Source: Caulobacteraceae bacterium (GTDB taxonomy: Bacteria; Pseudomonadota; Alphaproteobacteria; Caulobacterales; Caulobacteraceae). Taken from it: a DNA stretch of 50,438 nucleotides. The translations under genes were made by a program, and so were the position numbers. Shown here in pieces: positions 7,271-17,037 of the stretch (its first letter is position 1; every line of letters starts with the position of its first letter). The DNA is taken from assembly GCA_025352165.1 (NCBI GenBank), contig JANXTX010000202.1, positions 1 through 50,438 on the forward strand, written 5' to 3'. Under the pieces are notes generated by a model. That model worked only from the letters and a program-made list of their open reading frames with translations, was not told the origin of the DNA and did not search any database.

Positions 7271-10200
7271 TCGGCCGTTCCAGCGAGAGTTTGAGGTGCG
7301 GCGCCCGGGGCCGCCGCGCGCCTGTGGGGCCGTCGAAACCGGTCCAGGTAGAGATAGACAACCGGCGTGGTGAGAAGCGTGATGAACTGGCTGACCAGAA
7401 GGCCGCCAATGATCGTGATGCCCAACGGCTGCCTTAATTCGGCCCCCTCACCCCAACCGATCGCCAGGGGCAGCGCGCCGAGCATCGCGGCGAACGTTGT
7501 CATCATGATCGGCCGGAATCTAGTGAGGGCGGCCTGCCTGATGGCGTCTGCCGGCGCCAGGCCTTGATCGCGCTCGGCGGCAAGGGCGAAGTCAATCATC
7601 AAAATCGCATTCTTCTTCACGATGCCGATCAGGAGAATTACGCCAATCAATGCAATGATCGTAAACTGGATGTGAAACACGATCAGGGCGATCACGGCTC
7701 CGATTCCCGCTGACGGCAACGTCGAAAGCACGGTCAATGGATGGACGAAGCTTTCATAGAGAATTCCCAGCACGAGATAGATGGCTACGATGGCCGCCAA
7801 CACCAGCACCGGCTCATTCGACAGGGAGTCCTGGAACACCTTGGCGGTTCCCTGGAATCCACCATGGATAGTGCTTGGCAGGCCAACCTCCGCCTGTGCC
7901 TGGATGATCGCCTTCGCCGCTTCCCCCAATGACCTCCCCGGCGCGAGGTTGAACGAGATCGTGGTGGCGGGCTGACTGTCCTGGTGGTTCACGGAGGTTG
8001 GCGTCGCCGCGTCAGCCCAGGTGGCGATTGCTGAGAGCGGCACAATGGTTTCGGCCGCGGTGCTGACGGCGACGCCCTGGGAGGCTCCTCGCGCCGGCGG
8101 AGCAGTCGGTCCCGCCACGGGCGTGGCGCCGACGGCCAGGGCCGTGCCGGTGGCCGCGCTGACCTGACCTGGTTGACCGGCAATCGCCGGAGTGGCGCCG
8201 AGCGGCGCGGCCCCCAGGACGGCCGCTGCCACCTGAGTGGACGTGGTCGCGGACGTCGCCGATCTTCCTGTCGCGGCGCCGGCTGCATGGCCGTTGCTTA
8301 CATAAAGGTCCTGGAGCGCCGTCGGGTCGCGTGAGAACTCCGGGGCGACCTCCATGACGACATGGTACTGGTTGGTATCGCGGTAGATCGTCGACACCTG
8401 CCGCTGACCAAAGGCATCATAAAGGACGTTGTCTATGGCTCGATTGGTCAGGCCGAGCCGCTGGGCCCTATCGTAGTCAATCCTTACAAAGCTCTCGAGC
8501 CCGTGGTCCGCCTGGTCGGTGTTGACGTCGACGAGCGCGGGCTGTGCTTTCATCGCTTCCGCCAGTCGCCCCGCCCACTGGCGCAGGTCCCCCAGGTTTT
8601 GACCTTTCAGCGTGAATTGGTAGGTGGCGCTGCTTTGGCGGCCGCCAACGCGTATGTCCTGGGCGGGATTGAGGAACAGCCTTGCCCCGACAACGTGCGC
8701 GAGCTTTGGCCGTAGCCGTGAGATGACATCCTCGGCGCTATCGTGGCGCTGAGATTTCGGCAGAAGCGAGGTGACTAGATAGCCGCCTGATGCCCGGCCA
8801 CCGGCAAACGCGACAACCGTCTGCACAGCGGGATCATGGTGAATAATGCCAACGAAGCGGCGCAAACGTTGCTGGCTGACGGCGAACGAGCTGGACTGAT
8901 CAGTCTGCAATCCCCCCATCATCAGGCCCGTATCCTGCTCCGGGAAGAAACCCTTGGGGACTATGGTGAACAGATAGATGTTGAGGATGATGGTGACGGC
9001 GAAAACGACCAGCATCACGGGCCCCGCGCCCAAGGCCCAGTCCAGGGCCACTTCATAGTAGCGGGTCATCCTGGCGAACATGCCTTTCGATAACCGCGCG
9101 AGCCGTCCTTCGCCGGCGCCGGGTTTCTTCGCATCAACCAGGTAGGCGCACATCATCGGCGTCGTGGTCAGCGATATCAGCAGTGACACCAGTATTGCGG
9201 CTGACAGGGTGATCGCGAACTCGCGGAACAGACGTCCGACCAGGCCGCCCATCAACAGGATCGGAATGAAGACCGCCACCAGCGAAAGGCTGATGGACAG
9301 AACGGTGAAGGCCACTTCACGCGCGCCCAGAATCGCCGCGTCGAAACGACCCATGCCGGCTTCAACGTGCCGGGTGATGTTCTCCAGAACGACAATGGCG
9401 TCGTCGACGACGAAGCCTGTGGCGACGGTCAGCGCCATCAGCGACAGATTGTCGAGGGAGAAATGCAGCAGGTACATGACCCCGATCGCGCCTAGCAGGG
9501 ATACGGCCACCGCAACGCTTGGAATCAGGACCGCCCTTCCATTCAGCAGAAAAAAGGCCGTTACGGCGATAACCAACAGGACCGCGAACGCCGCGGTTCT
9601 TTCGACATCGGCGAGTGAGGCCCGGATCGACACCGTCCGGTCCACCGCCACATTGAGATCGATATCCGCCGGCAGGGCCTGCCTCAGTTTGGGGATCAAC
9701 GCCTTCACACGATCCACGGCGCCGATGATGTTGGCGCCCGGCTGGCGGGTGATCACCAGCGCAACCGCGGGCTGTTCATTGATGATGCCAAGATTGTGAA
9801 TGTCTTCGACCGAATCGGCTACCCGCGCGATATCCCTCAACCGAACTGTCGCGCCCCCCCGTGATGCGATGACAAGTGGCGCGTAGTCCGCAGCCCTGGT
9901 CCCCGCATCGTTTGTATAGATCTGGTATCGAAGTCGCCCGTCGTCGACCACACCTTTGGGGCGATTGGCGTTCGCGGAGGCGAGCGCGGCCCGGACATCC
10001 TCCAGGCCAATGCCATAGCGGGCCAGGGCGAGCGGGTTCAGCTCCACGCGAACCGCCGGTAGGGACGCGCCGCCGACATTGACGTCGCCGACGCCCTTTA
10101 ACTGCAGAAGTTGCTGTTGCAGGACGGTGACGGCGACATCATAGATTTGGCCCGGCGAGCGCGTCTTCGATGTCAGAGCGAGGATAACGATCGGCGAGTC

Positions 10201-10605
10201 CGCCGGATTGACCTTCCGATAGGTCGGATTGCTGCGAAGCGTAACCGGCAGGTCGGGTCTGGCGGCATTGATCGCGGCCTGTACGTCGCGCGCGGCGCCA
10301 TCAATGTTGCGGTCCAGGCCAAACTGAAGAGTGATCTGTGTCTGGCCGACACTGCTTCGGGAGGTCATCTCGGTGACATTTGAAATGATTCCCAGATGCT
10401 TCTCCAATGGTCCCGCGACACTTGTCGCCATGGTATCCGGGCTGGCGCCAGGGAGGTTTGCGCTGACAGAGATGGTTGGAAAATCCACCTGTGGCAGTGG
10501 CGATATGGGCAGCTGGAAATAGGCGGCGAAGCCTGCCAGAGCCAACCCCAGAGTCAGCAGGACCGTCGCGATCGGCCGCCGGATGAACAGGGCTGAGATG
10601 TTCAA
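7267..10605 (-). CDS. mdtC: RND multidrug efflux permease, MdtC-like
   Basis: At 1112 residues this is about 87 longer than E. coli MdtC. The N-terminus (FIRRPIATVLLTLGLALAGFAAYFQLPISPLPQVDFPTI) and FDRNIDGAARDVQAAINAA-like block are MdtC type. The proton-relay motif of TM4 is present ([14 protein letters not shown], two Asp), as is the TM10 Lys in [17 protein letters not shown]. The extra length is a low-complexity Ala/Gly/Thr/Pro-rich stretch at about residues 771-855, in the second periplasmic (porter/docking) region between LQDLYVSN and IVPLSAIATW. In E. coli, MdtB and MdtC form a B2C heterotrimer that exports bile salts, novobiocin and similar compounds; the same is expected here. It starts 19 bp after the mdtB-like stop. 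Confidence 0.93.
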   Translation of the reverse strand: MNISALFIRRPIATVLLTLGLALAGFAAYFQLPISPLPQVDFPTISVSANLPGASPDTMATSVAGPLEKHLGIISNVTEMTSRSSVGQTQITLQFGLDRNIDGAARDVQAAINAARPDLPVTLRSNPTYRKVNPADSPIVILALTSKTRSPGQIYDVAVTVLQQQLLQLKGVGDVNVGGASLPAVRVELNPLALARYGIGLEDVRAALASANANRPKGVVDDGRLRYQIYTNDAGTRAADYAPLVIASRGGATVRLRDIARVADSVEDIHNLGIINEQPAVALVITRQPGANIIGAVDRVKALIPKLRQALPADIDLNVAVDRTVSIRASLADVERTAAFAVLLVIAVTAFFLLNGRAVLIPSVAVAVSLLGAIGVMYLLHFSLDNLSLMALTVATGFVVDDAIVVLENITRHVEAGMGRFDAAILGAREVAFTVLSISLSLVAVFIPILLMGGLVGRLFREFAITLSAAILVSLLISLTTTPMMCAYLVDAKKPGAGEGRLARLSKGMFARMTRYYEVALDWALGAGPVMLVVFAVTIILNIYLFTIVPKGFFPEQDTGLMMGGLQTDQSSSFAVSQQRLRRFVGIIHHDPAVQTVVAFAGGRASGGYLVTSLLPKSQRHDSAEDVISRLRPKLAHVVGARLFLNPAQDIRVGGRQSSATYQFTLKGQNLGDLRQWAGRLAEAMKAQPALVDVNTDQADHGLESFVRIDYDRAQRLGLTNRAIDNVLYDAFGQRQVSTIYRDTNQYHVVMEVAPEFSRDPTALQDLYVSNGHAAGAATGRSATSATTSTQVAAAVLGAAPLGATPAIAGQPGQVSAATGTALAVGATPVAGPTAPPARGASQGVAVSTAAETIVPLSAIATWADAATPTSVNHQDSQPATTISFNLAPGRSLGEAAKAIIQAQAEVGLPSTIHGGFQGTAKVFQDSLSNEPVLVLAAIVAIYLVLGILYESFVHPLTVLSTLPSAGIGAVIALIVFHIQFTIIALIGVILLIGIVKKNAILMIDFALAAERDQGLAPADAIRQAALTRFRPIMMTTFAAMLGALPLAIGWGEGAELRQPLGITIIGGLLVSQFITLLTTPVVYLYLDRFRRPHRRAAAPGAAPQTLAGTAE
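8050..8295 (-). repeat. Low-complexity insertion within the MdtC-like gene
   Basis: This segment encodes about 80 residues made almost only of Ala, Gly, Thr, Pro, Ser, Val and Gln (for example AAAVLGAAPLGATPAIAGQP and AVGATPVAGPTAPPARG), with imperfect recurrence of VGATPVAG/LGATPAIAG units. The reading frame is maintained on both sides, and conserved RND sequence resumes at IVPLSAIA. It accounts for the extra length of the protein. Confidence 0.75.
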
Positions 10606-10624
10606 TTTGGATTGATCCGGCGGA

Positions 10625-13600
10625 TCAAGCCCGCCTCCCCAGGCGACGCGCCAGTCGGCCGAACTGAAGGTAGATCACCGGTGTGGTGAAAAGCGTAAGG
10701 GCCTGGCTGACGATCAGACCGCCAACGATACTGATGCCGAGCGGGCGCCGCAGTTCCGAGCCCACACCCCAGCCAAGCATCAATGGCGCCGCCGCGAAAA
10801 GAGCGGCCAGGGTGGTCATAATGATGGGGCGAAAGCGGAGCAGCGCCGCCTGATGAATAGCCTCGCGCGGGCCTTTGCCCTGGTTGCGTTCGGCATCGAG
10901 GGCGAAGTCGATCATCATGATCGCATTCTTCTTGACGATACCGATCAGCAGCACGAGGCCGACAATGCCCATCACGCCCAGATCCTGACCGGCCACGACG
11001 AGGGCGAACAGCGCTCCCGCCCCGGCCGACGGGAGCGTAGAGAGTATCGTCATGGGGTGGATATAGCTTTCGTAGAGCACCCCGAGCACGATGTAGACGG
11101 TGACGATCGCCGCAAGGATCAGCCATAGTTCGTTGCCGAGTGAAGACTGGAAAGCACTCGCCGCGCCAAGAAAGGCAGTGGTGATCGTGTCGGGAACGCC
11201 GATGTCCTTTTCGGCGGCCTTGATCGAAGAGACCGCGCCCCCCAAAGCAACGCCCGGAGCGGTATCGAAGCCGATGTTCGCTGAGGGAAACTGGCCGACG
11301 TGATTGACCTGCAATGGCGCCGTCCGCGGCTGAATCGTGGCGATGGCGGAAAGCTGTGTCGAGCCGGAACCCGCGGTCGGCAGATAAAGCGTCCGCAGCG
11401 CTTCTGGACTTTGCAGGAGCGCAGGGTCGGCCTCCAGTATCACCCGCTCCTGACTAGCCTGGGTGAAGATTGTCGAAACGATCCGCTGGCCGAAAGCATA
11501 GTACAACGTGTCATCGACGGTCGCCGCCGTGACGCCCAATCGCGCGGCGGTGTCACGGTCGATATTCACGTAGGCCGACAAGCCGTCGTCCTGCAGGTCC
11601 GACCCGACGTTTCGGAGCTTCTCGTCAGCCCGAAGCCTTGAGACGAGCCTTTCCGACCATGTCCCGACGGTTTGGGTATCCGAGCCCTCCAGCGCGAACT
11701 GGTATTGCGTCTTTCCCGACGCGGCGTCGATTGTCAGGTCCTGTACGGGCCGAAGGTAAAGCGTGACGCCTGGCAGATCGCTTGCTTTGGCGCGTAATCG
11801 ATCCAGGATACTCGTCACCGAAGAGCCGCGGTGACCGAATGGCTTGAGATTGATCAGTAGCCGCCCGTCGTTGAGTGTCGCATTCGTTCCATCGACGCCG
11901 ATGAAGCCTGTCAGGCTCGCGACATCGGGATCGGACAGCAAGCGTCCAGCAAGATCGGATTGTATCTTGGCCATACCGCCAAACGACACGGACTGACCTG
12001 CTTCGACTACACCCTCGACCACGCCGGTATCCTGCGTTGGAAAGAGACCCTTCGGGATCAGGAGATATAGCAGGACAGTGATCGCGAGCGTGGTGAGCGC
12101 CACCAGCAAGGTCGCCGCCTGCCGATCAAGCACCCAGTTCAGCGCACGGTCATAACGCGCGATCACCCCGTCAATGACCTGCTTCGATCTGCGACCGAAG
12201 GCTGACTCCTCCACCGCATCGTGGGAACTGAGCCATCGGGCGGAGAGCGTCGGCACAAGCGTCAGTGAAACTATCGCCGAGATTATGATCGTCACCGAGA
12301 GGGTGATCGCAAACTCGCGAAACAGGCGTCCGACCACATCGCCCATGAACAACAAGGGAATCAGAACCGCGATCAATGACACCGTCAGTGAGATGATTGT
12401 GAAGCCGATCTGTTCCGCGCCCTTCAACGCGGCGGCCATCGGTGTCTCACCCGCCTCAAGGTAGCGCGAGATATTCTCGATCATAACAATCGCGTCATCT
12501 ACGACAAAGCCAGTGGCGATGGTCATCGCCATCAACGTGAGATTGTTGAGGGAGAAATGCAGGATGTACATCGCGGCAAAGGCCCCCACCAATGACAGGG
12601 GAACCGCGACCGAGGCGATGAATGTCGCCGGGAGACTTCGCAGGAACAGAAAAATTACTGCAATGACCAGGGAAATGCTCAGCATCAGCTCAAATTCGAC
12701 GTCATGAACGGAAGCCCGAATGCCCGTTGTGCGATCGGTTACCAGCGTCACATTCACCGATCTGGGAATGCCGGCCGTGAGTTGCGGCAGGGCCTGTTTT
12801 ATCTTGTCGACCGTGGCGATTACGTTGGCGCCGGGTTGCCTCTGAATGTTCAGCAGAACCGCGGGCGTGACGCTATTGACGGCCCCGTAGATGGCGCCGA
12901 GACGGCTGTTTTCCGCTCCCTGCACGACCTTCGCGACATCACGAAGGCGGACTGGCGCGCCGCCGCGATAGGATATGATCTGAGTGCCGTAATCGGCGGG
13001 CGTAAGAAGCTGGTCGTTGGCGTCGATGGCGTACGCGCGCGTCGGTCCGTCAAAAGCGCCCTTGGCGCCGTTGGCATTTGCAGAGCCGATGGCAGTCGCC
13101 AGGTTGGCGAGTGTCAGGCCGTTCGCCGCCAACTGTCGGGTATTGGCCTGGATGCGCACCGCGGGTCGCTGACCGCCGCTGATTGAGACCAGACCGACGC
13201 CGCCTATCTGAGAGATCTTCTGCGCCAGCTGCTGGTCTGCGAGAGCCTCGACATCAGTGAGCGGCATCGTCTTCGATGTGAGGGCAATCGTCAGCACCGG
13301 TGCATCGGCGGGGTTCACCTTGGCGTAGATCGGCGGGGCCGGCAGGTCCGTCGGCAGCAGACTCGATGAGGCGTTGATCGCCGCCTGAACCTCCTGCTCG
13401 GCGATATCGAGCCCGAGGTCGAGGTTGAACTGCAAGGTGATCACCGAGGCGCCGCCCGAGCTGACCGACGACATCCGATTGAGGTCGGACATCTGTCCGA
13501 ACTGCACCTCGAGAGGCGCCGTAACCGTGGTGGCCATCACCTCCGGACTCGCGCCGGAATAGAAGGTCTGAACCTGGATGGTCGGATAGTCGACTTCCGG

Positions 13601-13711
13601 CAATGCGGACAGCGCCAGGAAGTGAAATGCCACGAGGCCCGCGAGCAGAATCGCCGCCATCATGAGCGATGTCGCCACCGGGCGCACAATGAAGGGGCGC
13701 GATGGGTTCAT
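10625..13711 (-). CDS. mdtB: RND multidrug efflux permease, MdtB-like
   Basis: A 1028-residue inner-membrane RND transporter of normal length. The start ([47 protein letters not shown]) matches MdtB. TM4 carries [14 protein letters not shown] with the paired Asp, and the TM10 region has [21 protein letters not shown] with the Lys of the proton relay. Two large periplasmic loops are present, after TM1 and TM7. It follows the adaptor gene by 34 bp and precedes the MdtC-like gene by 19 bp, reproducing the mdtABC order of E. coli but with the outer-membrane gene in fourth place instead of mdtD-baeSR. Confidence 0.94.
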   Translation of the reverse strand: MNPSRPFIVRPVATSLMMAAILLAGLVAFHFLALSALPEVDYPTIQVQTFYSGASPEVMATTVTAPLEVQFGQMSDLNRMSSVSSGGASVITLQFNLDLGLDIAEQEVQAAINASSSLLPTDLPAPPIYAKVNPADAPVLTIALTSKTMPLTDVEALADQQLAQKISQIGGVGLVSISGGQRPAVRIQANTRQLAANGLTLANLATAIGSANANGAKGAFDGPTRAYAIDANDQLLTPADYGTQIISYRGGAPVRLRDVAKVVQGAENSRLGAIYGAVNSVTPAVLLNIQRQPGANVIATVDKIKQALPQLTAGIPRSVNVTLVTDRTTGIRASVHDVEFELMLSISLVIAVIFLFLRSLPATFIASVAVPLSLVGAFAAMYILHFSLNNLTLMAMTIATGFVVDDAIVMIENISRYLEAGETPMAAALKGAEQIGFTIISLTVSLIAVLIPLLFMGDVVGRLFREFAITLSVTIIISAIVSLTLVPTLSARWLSSHDAVEESAFGRRSKQVIDGVIARYDRALNWVLDRQAATLLVALTTLAITVLLYLLIPKGLFPTQDTGVVEGVVEAGQSVSFGGMAKIQSDLAGRLLSDPDVASLTGFIGVDGTNATLNDGRLLINLKPFGHRGSSVTSILDRLRAKASDLPGVTLYLRPVQDLTIDAASGKTQYQFALEGSDTQTVGTWSERLVSRLRADEKLRNVGSDLQDDGLSAYVNIDRDTAARLGVTAATVDDTLYYAFGQRIVSTIFTQASQERVILEADPALLQSPEALRTLYLPTAGSGSTQLSAIATIQPRTAPLQVNHVGQFPSANIGFDTAPGVALGGAVSSIKAAEKDIGVPDTITTAFLGAASAFQSSLGNELWLILAAIVTVYIVLGVLYESYIHPMTILSTLPSAGAGALFALVVAGQDLGVMGIVGLVLLIGIVKKNAIMMIDFALDAERNQGKGPREAIHQAALLRFRPIIMTTLAALFAAAPLMLGWGVGSELRRPLGISIVGGLIVSQALTLFTTPVIYLQFGRLARRLGRRA

Positions 13712-13745
13712 GACGCGCTATACGCGGGCTTCCATTGGTCCCCGA

Positions 13746-15038
13746 TCATTCGCCGTCCGCGCCACCGCCGTGCCGGTGGTGATGACCACCCGGGGGGCCG
13801 CCAAATGTCGGACGTTGGCCCGGCAGGACGATCTTCGCCCCGTCGCGCAATCGATCGCCCCCATCGGTGATGACTGTCTCTCCGACCCTGAGGCCCGAAA
13901 TGATCGATACTGATTCTGGTGCGCCCGGACCCAGGGTGACAGGGCGAACCTTTACCGTGTGGTCGGGCTGGAGCACCCAGACAAAATCTCCCTGAGGTCC
14001 ATGGCGAACAGCGGTCGTCGGCACCACCACCTGGTTCTCCAGTGTCTTCACCAGAAGCGAGACGTTGACGAACTGGTCCGGGAATAAAGCTCCAGCCCTG
14101 TTGGCAAACAGCGCCTTCGCCTTCACCGTTCCGGTGGTGGTGTCGATTACGTTGTCCAGAGTGGCCAACCTGCCTCGCGCCAGCATGACGCCCCCCGTTC
14201 GGTCGAGAGCGTCCACCGGCAGTCCGCTTCCGCCGTTGGAACTGTTCATTACCGCGGTGATGTCGTCTTCGGGGATAGAGAACACCACGCTCATCGGGTC
14301 GATCTGGGTGACAACGACAATTGGTGTGGAGGCGTTGGCGGCAATCTGATTGCCACGATCGATCTGTCGAAGCCCGACCCGGCCAGCGACCGGCGAAGTG
14401 ATGCGAGTGAACGATAGATTGAGCCTGGCGTTGGCCAGGGAAGCCTGATCGGCGCTCACGGTCGCCTGCTCCTGCTTGACCAAGGCGTTCTGCGTGTCGA
14501 CCTGTTGGCCCGCGATGGAATCCTGACTCTTCAGCAGGCGATATCGCGTCAGGTCGAGCTTCGCGTCATCAAGCAGGGCCTGATCGTGTTGCAGTTGAGC
14601 CTCTGCCTGATCGACGGCAACCTCGAACGGCCGGGGATCGATCCGCGCGAGGAGTTGCCCCTCGCGCACCATCTGTCCCTCCTTGAAGTTGACGCTGACC
14701 AGCATGCCAGAGACTCTTGAATTAACATTCACCGTGGCAATCGGCGTGACTGTGCCAAGGGCATCAAGGCGTATTGGGATGGCTCCCACCGTAGCCATGC
14801 TTACACCCACCGTGATGGGCGGCAGGCGGCCCCCCGAGCCGAAACCTGATCCCATCCCCGGTTCGTTTTTCGCACCCGCGCCTGATGATCCACCTTGGCC
14901 AACGCAATATGTCAATGCGACCGCAACCAACACGGCCAAACCAATCGCGATTGCTATCGACAGGAGGGTTCTCGGGGCAGACCCCTCGCGTGCCGCACTG
15001 CGTTTCGACGGCTCAGGCAGGGCGCTTTCTTCGATCAT
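13746..15038 (-). CDS. mdtA: RND efflux periplasmic adaptor, MdtA-like
   Basis: A 430-residue membrane-fusion protein. An N-terminal inner-membrane anchor (TLLSIAIAIGLAVLVAVALTYCV, about residues 24-46) is followed by a Gly-rich linker, the barrel-sandwich lipoyl halves (VNVNSRVSGMLVSVNFKEGQMVREGQLLARIDPRPF and FTRITSPVAGRVGLRQIDRGNQI), an alpha-helical hairpin between them, and the beta-barrel and membrane-proximal domains. The C-terminus is unusual: [21 protein letters not shown], a Gly/His-rich tail with four His. First gene of the efflux operon; divergent from rmlD with 176 bp between starts. No regulator gene is adjacent. Confidence 0.92.
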   Translation of the reverse strand: MIEESALPEPSKRSAAREGSAPRTLLSIAIAIGLAVLVAVALTYCVGQGGSSGAGAKNEPGMGSGFGSGGRLPPITVGVSMATVGAIPIRLDALGTVTPIATVNVNSRVSGMLVSVNFKEGQMVREGQLLARIDPRPFEVAVDQAEAQLQHDQALLDDAKLDLTRYRLLKSQDSIAGQQVDTQNALVKQEQATVSADQASLANARLNLSFTRITSPVAGRVGLRQIDRGNQIAANASTPIVVVTQIDPMSVVFSIPEDDITAVMNSSNGGSGLPVDALDRTGGVMLARGRLATLDNVIDTTTGTVKAKALFANRAGALFPDQFVNVSLLVKTLENQVVVPTTAVRHGPQGDFVWVLQPDHTVKVRPVTLGPGAPESVSIISGLRVGETVITDGGDRLRDGAKIVLPGQRPTFGGPPGGHHHRHGGGADGE

Positions 15039-15086
15039 TCGCTATCCAGGCTCCGAGGCTTGCGCCTTTGATCACATGAGGCGTCC

Positions 15087-15104
15087 GATTCCGAATTTCG
15101 AATC
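15087..15104. promoter_or_regulatory. Candidate operator in the mdtA/rmlD divergent region
   Basis: The 18-bp dyad GATTC-CGAATTTC-GAATC has perfect 5-bp arms and an A/T-rich centre. It lies about 50 bp upstream of the mdtA start and 110 bp upstream of rmlD. A symmetrical site at this place fits a repressor or activator of the efflux operon, but short palindromes arise by chance and no regulator gene is nearby. Confidence 0.25.
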
Positions 15105-15214
15105 TGACATCGGTACGGAAAATCCACCTCAGAATCCATCAAGAGATCAGACCAGTGCCCGATATCTGCTAAACAGTTGCGGTTGACGAGGCCGTAAGCC
15201 GAATTTGGGGCGTC

Positions 15215-16075
15215 ATGAAAATATTGATCACTGGCGGTGGAGGGCAGGTAGCGCGGGCGCTTTCGGCGGCGGCCCCAGCCGAATGGTCCGTCTCCGCGCC
15301 GGCCAGAGCGGAACTGGATATCCTTGATCAGGGCGCACTTCGGGACCTGATGAAACGGTCGCGACCGGATGTGGTCATCAATACGGCAGCCTACACCGCA
15401 GTCGACCGCGCTGAAACGGAAGCGGGCCAGGCATGGCGGGTCAATCGGGATGGCGCGGCAAACATCGCTATCGCCGCCTCGGGATGTGGAGCGCGCGTCG
15501 TGCACCTTTCCACCGACTATGTCTTTGATGGCCGCTCGCATCGGCCCTATCGCCCGGATGATCAGACGAACCCTCTAAGCGTTTATGGCGCCTCGAAGCT
15601 CGCCGGTGAAAGGGCGGTTGCCGAAGCTGCTCCGGATGCTTTGATTGTCCGCACCTCGTGGGTCTATTCGGCGGGCCCGGCTAACTTTCTGGCCGCCATC
15701 CTGGCCAGGATGACCACCGGTATGGAAGTCAGGGTTGTCGATGACCAGATCGGTACGCCGACGTCCGCGGCATCCCTCGCCGGGGCGCTTTGGGACCTGA
15801 TCGCGCGCAATGCCAGCGGGGTTTTTCACTACACCGATGCGGGAGTCGCTTCGTGGTATGACTTTGCCTGCGCGATCGGAGACGAGGTCGCTGCCCGCGG
15901 CATCATTAATGGCAGGCCGAGTGTGGCGCCGATCCCCTCGCATGAGCGGCCGAGCGCCGCCGCGCGACCCGCCTACAGCGTGCTCGACAAGTCTGAAACG
16001 TGGCGACTTCTGGGTGGTCCTTCACCACACTGGCGCCAGGCGCTGCACGGGGTGTTTCTGCACCTGACGACATAA
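15215..16075 (+). CDS. rmlD: dTDP-4-dehydrorhamnose reductase
   Basis: A 286-residue extended-SDR enzyme that makes dTDP-L-rhamnose from dTDP-4-dehydro-L-rhamnose. The NAD(P)-binding motif is at the N-terminus (MKILITGGGGQVARAL). The catalytic features are STDYVFDG (Ser/Thr and Tyr-like loop) and the YxxxK pair YGASKLAGE (about residues 128-136). The family signature NTAAYTAVDRAE is present. A GGGG ribosome-site-like run precedes the ATG. rmlA, rmlB and rmlC are not in the window, so the rest of the pathway is encoded elsewhere. The next gene is a sugar transferase, consistent with a cell-surface polysaccharide role. Confidence 0.93.
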   Translation: MKILITGGGGQVARALSAAAPAEWSVSAPARAELDILDQGALRDLMKRSRPDVVINTAAYTAVDRAETEAGQAWRVNRDGAANIAIAASGCGARVVHLSTDYVFDGRSHRPYRPDDQTNPLSVYGASKLAGERAVAEAAPDALIVRTSWVYSAGPANFLAAILARMTTGMEVRVVDDQIGTPTSAASLAGALWDLIARNASGVFHYTDAGVASWYDFACAIGDEVAARGIINGRPSVAPIPSHERPSAAARPAYSVLDKSETWRLLGGPSPHWRQALHGVFLHLTT

Positions 16076-16113
16076 CCATCCAGCCTGCCGCAGGCTTGGC
16101 GAGGTATCAACGG

Positions 16114-16995
16114 ATGACCTTTGGACGCAAGCCAAGGATCCTTAACGTAGGCCTCGTGGGGCCTTGGCGAGGCGACCTCGCCAATCATCGTGTCCGGGTG
16201 TTTTGGCTCATCGATTCCCAGGAAGCTACGGCCCGATTTGACCTGTTGTTGGTGACCTTTGAGGGAGAGCTTCCGGCCGAATGGGCCGCCGCCTTGCAGC
16301 GTGCGCTTACCGCTGGCACGCGTGTCCGCCATGTCGGTGAATACGTTGAGTCGGAGCGCCAGCGCCTGACTCGTACGCGGTTCACCAGTTCGGACGGCGA
16401 GCGCGCGCGCAGTCGGGTGAACCGACAACGCAAGGCGGCTTTGGAAAGGATCGTGATCATAGTTTCGTTGCCCATCAGCCTGCTGATCGGCATGGCCATT
16501 GCCGCCGCCATACTTCTTCTGATGGGGCGGCCGATTCTATTCAGGCAAACCCGGGTTGGACGTGATGGCATCGGCTTTGAGATGGCGAAATTTCGTACAA
16601 TGATCAATCCGACCGTCGGCGGTCAGGTGACACTGATCGATGATCCGAGAGTCACGCCACTCGGCAGGCTCCTTCGTCGGTACCATGCCGATGAATTGCC
16701 TCAACTGATGAATGTCATGATGGGCCATATGAGCCTTGTTGGCCCTCGCCCCGAGCAACCTGGGCTAACGAAAAGCTATACGCTGTTGGCCCCCGCGTTT
16801 GCGTTCCGAGTGCTTGTTCCGCCCGGGATGACGGGCTTGGCTCAGATACAGTCGGGTTACGCCAGCGATTTTCTGGAGCCCGAATTAAAACTTGAGCATG
16901 ATCTTTACTACATAAAGAATCAATCAATTCTTTTCGACGCGATCATACTCGCACGGACGGCGCTATTCCTGATTTGTGGCAATGAAGGCCGTTAA
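16114..16995 (+). CDS. Polyprenyl-phosphate sugar-1-phosphate transferase
   Basis: The ATG at 16114 (MTFGRKPRILNVG) has GAGG nine bases upstream and begins after the rmlD stop, so it is preferred to the track start that overlaps rmlD. The 293-residue product has an unusual, non-membrane N-terminal ~110 residues. One hydrophobic helix follows (IVIIVSLPISLLIGMAIAAAILLLMG), then the bacterial sugar transferase domain: PILFRQTRVGRDGIGFEMAKFRTM and DELPQLMNVMMGHMSLVGPRPE, the conserved catalytic and substrate-binding segments. Such monotopic enzymes move a sugar-1-phosphate from a nucleotide sugar onto undecaprenyl phosphate, starting capsule, exopolysaccharide or O-antigen synthesis at the inner membrane. 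The sugar is not deducible. Confidence 0.88.
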   Translation: MTFGRKPRILNVGLVGPWRGDLANHRVRVFWLIDSQEATARFDLLLVTFEGELPAEWAAALQRALTAGTRVRHVGEYVESERQRLTRTRFTSSDGERARSRVNRQRKAALERIVIIVSLPISLLIGMAIAAAILLLMGRPILFRQTRVGRDGIGFEMAKFRTMINPTVGGQVTLIDDPRVTPLGRLLRRYHADELPQLMNVMMGHMSLVGPRPEQPGLTKSYTLLAPAFAFRVLVPPGMTGLAQIQSGYASDFLEPELKLEHDLYYIKNQSILFDAIILARTALFLICGNEGR

Positions 16996-17037
16996 AGGTG
17001 GCTGGTTTGAAGCAGGCATTTACATTATAAGTCAACG

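Noticed and set aside
9164-9799. 211-residue plus-strand ORF opposite the MdtC-like gene
   Set aside because: Ser/Thr/Arg-rich complement of transmembrane coding sequence, typical of an antisense shadow.
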